Of a stretch of DNA of 64,000 nt, positions 60,994 through 64,000 are shown piece by piece. Under the pieces are notes generated by a model. That model was not told the DNA's origin. It saw nothing but the letters and a program-made list of their open reading frames with translations, and did no database searches. A program made the translations under genes and the position numbers. The stretch is taken from NCBI GenBank assembly GCA_000720375.1, contig JOAA01000029.1, positions 50,132 to 114,131 of the forward strand. The letters run 5' to 3'. How positions within the stretch are numbered: the stretch's first letter is position 1; each line of letters begins with the position of its first letter. The DNA comes from Rhodococcus rhodnii. GTDB lineage: Bacteria > Actinomycetota > Actinomycetes > Mycobacteriales > Pseudonocardiaceae.

Positions 60994-61871
60994 GTGGCGA
61001 CATCCTCACGAAGCCGGGTCCCGAACAGCCCATGTGGACGGACCAAGAGCACTAGCAGGATCACTGCGTAGAAAACCAGCGTCGCCCAGCGCGGTGAACC
61101 GTACGTCGCGGTGATCGTCTCCGCGAGCCCTAGAATGATCGCGCCCACCCACGCGCCTCGTAGTGAGCCCATTCCACCTAGCACGATGATGCCGAGCAGC
61201 CGTGCGATCCATTCATAGTGCGAGGCCGGGAAGAACGGGTACAACACGGACAAGATCGATCCGCCCGTGCCCGCAGTCGCCGCTCCGATCGCGAACGACA
61301 GCGAGGCGACCGAGGTGGCGCCGATGCCGACAAGTGCCGCGCCCGAAGGGTTCTGGGCGGTCGCTCGGATCGCGCGTCCGGTCCATGTTCGGTTGAGCAC
61401 CAGGTACAGCAAGCCGAGCACGATCAATGCCGCGAGGCAGCCGTAAACCTGCGCCTTGGGCAGGACCACCGATCCAATGTGGAACGACTCGGCGAAATAG
61501 GACGGTGTGGCGGATCGGAAGTAGTTGCCCGCGGTGATGTTCAGCAGTCCTTCGATGGTCAGCGCGATGCCGAACGTCAGCAGCATCGACATCGCCGGGC
61601 TGGTGCCGCGGACCCGCACGATCACCAGCCGGTAGAGCACCCAGCCGATGCCGAACATCAGCGGGGTCGTGGCCAGCGCGAGCAGGATCGGGTCGATTCC
61701 GGTCAGCTGCCAGGCTTTCCACGTCAGCATCGCGATGAGCACGAGGAAGGCGCCCTGGGCGACGTTGACGATGCCCATGATGCCGAACATCAGGGTCAGA
61801 CCCGCCGCCATCAGGGCGTATACCCCGCCGATCAACAAGCCTAATGCGATCGTTTGCAAAGCTTGGCTCAT
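60990..61871 (-). CDS. livH: Branched-chain amino acid-type ABC permease, LivH type
   Basis: 293 residues from ATG 61869-61871, overlapping the binding-protein stop (ATGA). GLLIGGVYALMAAGLTLMFG and GIMGIVNVAQGAFLVLIAM are the LivH N-terminal signature. About eight membrane helices. Pairs with the LivM half of the next protein. Confidence 0.93.
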   Translation of the reverse strand: MSQALQTIALGLLIGGVYALMAAGLTLMFGIMGIVNVAQGAFLVLIAMLTWKAWQLTGIDPILLALATTPLMFGIGWVLYRLVIVRVRGTSPAMSMLLTFGIALTIEGLLNITAGNYFRSATPSYFAESFHIGSVVLPKAQVYGCLAALIVLGLLYLVLNRTWTGRAIRATAQNPSGAALVGIGATSVASLSFAIGAATAGTGGSILSVLYPFFPASHYEWIARLLGIIVLGGMGSLRGAWVGAIILGLAETITATYGSPRWATLVFYAVILLVLLVRPHGLFGTRLREDVAT

Positions 61872-63082
61872 GGCCACGCCGGCTTGGGGAACACAATGTT
61901 CTGTGTGGTGGCAGCCTCCTTCGGGGAAACGACCTCCACCTTGCCCTTCTGCCACTGAGCCAGCATGAACGAGCTTTGCGGTTCACCGTTTGCAGCCCAC
62001 TTCAGCGGACCGAGGATGGTCGGCACCTCGTTGGCCCGCAGCCAGTCCGCCAACGCGACCTGGTCGATCCGGCCGACTTTGGTCACCGCCGCCTGCAAAA
62101 CCTGCCCAGCAGCGAAGGCGTCCGCCGCGTCTTCCGTTGGCGGGCCGTTGAAGCGCTTGCGGTACTCCGCGACGAACTCGTCGTTCAACGGTGTCTTGGC
62201 GGTCTCGCTCCAGCTCGTGCTGTAGAAAACACCTTCGGTCGCGTTCTCGCCGACACCGCTGCTGTACTGGTTGCCGTTGCCCGGCGCGTTGGTCTGGAAC
62301 AGGACCTTGGGCGAGAACCCGACCTGCCGGAACGCGCGCACCGCGCCGATACCGTCCTCGAACTGCGCGCCCTGGGCCACGATGTCCGGCGCTTTCGCGG
62401 CGATCAGCGCGGCGATCGGCTGGAAGTTCGTGGTGTTGGCCGGGTAGATGTCCGAGTAGACGGTCGTCAGGCCGGCGGCCTCAAGTTGCTGCTGCAGCGA
62501 TTCGATGGCCGGGCGGGTGAACGGGTCATCCTGCGTCATGAACGCGGCCGTCTTCGGGCGTTGCGCCTCGGGCAACGACTTGATCCACGCCGTGATGCCG
62601 TCCGCGTGATGCGGCGCGGTCGCCGGCTGGGTAAAGAACAGCATCTTGAAGCCACGCGTGAACATGTTCGGCGCGCCACCGGCAGGCTCGACGTACAGCA
62701 TCTGGTTGCGCTCAGCCACGGCCGAGGCGGCGTAGTTGAGCAGGGACGAGAAGCTGCCGAGCAACAGGTCGACGCGGTCCTGCGTGATCAGCTTGGTGTA
62801 GTCGGCGATGATCGTGTCCTGGCTGCTGGCGTCGTCGGTGACGCGCAGGTCGATCTGTCTGCCGAGCAGGCCACCGGTCGCGTTGACCTTGTCGCGCCAG
62901 ATCTCGTAGCCACGCTTGGCCTCGCCGCCGGGCTGGGAGAACTGCCCGGTCAACGGCAGCGATGTGCCGATCACGATCGGGCCGCTGCCGCCGCCATCGC
63001 TCGAGCCGCTGCAGCCGGCCGCCAGCAGTGCCACGCACGCGAGCAGAGCACGCAGTCTGAGCCGGGCAGGTTTTTCTCGCAT
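61868..63082 (-). CDS. Branched-chain amino acid-type ABC substrate-binding lipoprotein
   Basis: 404 residues from ATG 63080-63082, preceded by GAGGAG. Lipoprotein signal ends in LAAGC. The mature part is a type-I periplasmic-binding protein of the Leu/amide family (PIVIGTSLPLTGQFSQPGGEAKRG, VDLLLGSFSSLL). First gene of the operon. The ligand is unknown; a LacI regulator, unusual for amino acid uptake, may point to another compound. Confidence 0.9.
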   Translation of the reverse strand: MREKPARLRLRALLACVALLAAGCSGSSDGGGSGPIVIGTSLPLTGQFSQPGGEAKRGYEIWRDKVNATGGLLGRQIDLRVTDDASSQDTIIADYTKLITQDRVDLLLGSFSSLLNYAASAVAERNQMLYVEPAGGAPNMFTRGFKMLFFTQPATAPHHADGITAWIKSLPEAQRPKTAAFMTQDDPFTRPAIESLQQQLEAAGLTTVYSDIYPANTTNFQPIAALIAAKAPDIVAQGAQFEDGIGAVRAFRQVGFSPKVLFQTNAPGNGNQYSSGVGENATEGVFYSTSWSETAKTPLNDEFVAEYRKRFNGPPTEDAADAFAAGQVLQAAVTKVGRIDQVALADWLRANEVPTILGPLKWAANGEPQSSFMLAQWQKGKVEVVSPKEAATTQNIVFPKPAWP

Positions 63083-63140
63083 CGCGGGTCTCCTCGACGT
63101 CGTCGGGCGGGGCATCCGGCGGCATGCACGATCGAACCAC

Positions 63141-63154
63141 AGCAAACGATTGCA
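63141..63154. promoter_or_regulatory. LacI-type operator before Liv-type operon
   Basis: A-GCAAACGATTGC-A, a LacI-consensus dyad (reverse strand GCAATCGTTTGC), 59 bp upstream of the binding-protein start. Confidence 0.6.
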
Positions 63155-63284
63155 GCGCAGGCCATCGTGCGCCGGTCGTCGCGGTCTGTCAACAGGCGAT
63201 GGGTATCACGGCATGTGGATCAACACCATCCGCCGTTTGCCGATGTTCTTGGTCAGGAGCTGTCTTTGGCCAACGTGCCCTGGC

Positions 63285-63712
63285 CCAGCAGAACTCGCTG
63301 GACACCAGTGGCGGCCGGGATCCCGGTCAGCGTTCAGGGCTAGCCGATCGGCCGAGGCACCGCCCCTAGACCAGCAGAGCCCGAACCGACTCCCGCTGAT
63401 CACCAGCGGCGGCCAGGAATCCTGTCGGCATTCAGGGCGAGCGAGGCACCTCCGCTGCCCAGCAGAATCCGAGCCGACTTGCCGATCGCCAGCGGCGCCA
63501 GGAACCCGGTCGGCATTCAGGGCGAGCGAGGCACTGCCCTGCCAGCTGAACCCGACTCGCTGATCACCAGCGGTGCCCAGGAATCCGTCAGCATTTCAGG
63601 GCGAGCCGATCCGCCGAGGCACTCCCTCTGGCCCGGCAGTCCGGCTCGTCGGTCACCAGCGGTGCAGAATCCCAGTCAGCCGTGGATTACCTGGGCAAGC
63701 CGATCGGCTGGA
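63285..63712. repeat. Degenerate 83-91-bp tandem array beside copy D
   Basis: Five units beginning CCAGCAGA/CCAGCTGA at 63285, 63371, 63459, 63542 and 63633. Each carries ATCACCAGCGG, CAGGAATCCCGTCAGC-like and TTCAGGGCGAGC sub-blocks. No gene is supported in 63155-63830. Confidence 0.8.
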
Positions 63713-63819
63713 TACCCGTGCGCTGAACCGATCACGCGCCCGGCCTAGCCACAACGCCCCGGCCCAGCCACAACACCCGGCCCAGCCAGTACTCCGGATC
63801 AGTCGAAGCGAAGGGATCA

Positions 63820-63912
63820 TCCGCAAATCCAGTTATCCACAGCCGCCGCGAAACCCCCTCTCGATCAAGCCCCACCGATAGACTGGAGCAGGGACGCCCC
63901 CCGGGAGTGTCA
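63820..63912 (-). repeat. Intergenic DnaA-box element, copy D (inverted)
   Basis: Read leftward: ACTCCCGGGGGGCG, CCAGTCTATCGG (63886-63875), TGGGGCTTGATCGAGAGGGG, then the DnaA box TGTGGATAA (plus strand TTATCCACA, 63833-63841) and CTGGATT. Confidence 0.8.
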
Positions 63913-63948
63913 GCGATCTTGTGGGCGATGGTGTGATCGTCCTGTCGA

Positions 63949-64000
63949 TTACTGAACGTTGAGGCGGTCGCCGTAGTACATGGCGAGCGTGTTCAATGCC
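63949..64000 (-). CDS. Possible C-terminus of an unidentified gene
   Basis: Leftward frame NTLAMYYGDRLNVQ followed by TAA; it continues beyond the window. Too short to identify. The reading looks protein-like, but this is a weak call. Confidence 0.3.
   Translation of the reverse strand, partial: ALNTLAMYYGDRLNVQ

Noticed and set aside
15463..63912. DnaA-box elements as the replication origin
   Set aside because: Each copy has only one or two boxes, and dnaA, dnaN, gyrB and rpmH are absent; an origin would have a dense cluster of boxes.

Overview
The window is about 64 kb of GC-rich actinomycete chromosome. A phosphatidylinositol-mannoside (PIM) operon, an AfsR/SARP regulator, an actinobacterial EF-G-like GTPase, a DinB2-type polymerase, frequent GTG starts with ATGA/GTGA overlaps and TTGTCCACA-type DnaA boxes all fit the order Pseudonocardiales. 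I cannot name a genus. No rRNA, tRNA, CRISPR array, intact prophage or intact insertion sequence was recognised.

Layout. 1-7.7 kb: vitamin B6 synthesis (pdxT, cut by the left edge, and pdxS), split by a permease, a SARP regulator, a secreted TIM-barrel hydrolase-like protein and a TetR regulator. 8-19 kb: an EF-G-like gene, then the PIM block (thrS, HIT hydrolase, pgsA, patA, pimA, LemA-NUDIX, all leftward), interrupted between the HIT gene and pgsA by a MarR/YceI pair and a truncated IS30 transposase. 19-25.5 kb: a DUF305 lipoprotein, a secreted LVIVD-repeat protein and a four-gene ABC exporter. 26-30.5 kb: a hydroxyquinol (resorcinol-type) catabolic unit: AraC regulator, fused maleylacetate reductase/hydroxyquinol dioxygenase, flavin monooxygenase. 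30.6-36.5 kb: a secreted lipase and a broken multidomain beta-helix/SGNH gene. 36.6-44.6 kb: a GntR regulator and a leftward ribose-type ABC operon with an enolase-superfamily dehydratase-like enzyme and an aldehyde:ferredoxin-oxidoreductase homologue. 45-55.6 kb: a kinase-fold protein, a DrrAB-type exporter with a WYL regulator, an MFS exporter, DinB, TetR, ArsR, a GH95 glycosidase and a MarR/VOC pair. 56-64 kb: a double GNAT protein, a LacI regulator and a leftward Liv-type ABC uptake operon with candidate LacI operators.

The most unusual content is not in the genes. (1) Four intergenic copies (15.5, 25.6, 55.7 and 63.9 kb) of a roughly 90-bp element carry CCCGGGGG, CCAGTCTATCGG and a DnaA box in fixed order; three are followed on the DnaA-box side by degenerate tandem arrays whose units differ between copies. 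(2) About 25 AT-rich micro-islands of 13-42 bp share a restricted vocabulary (TTTCGTATC, CGATATC, TCAGATATC, GATCTGA). They lie between genes and also inside genes, where they encode conserved protein motifs with codons such as ATA, AGA and TCT that are otherwise rare here. (3) A 34-bp perfect palindrome spans a gene junction in the sugar operon. All of this was read by eye; no statistics or database searches were run.
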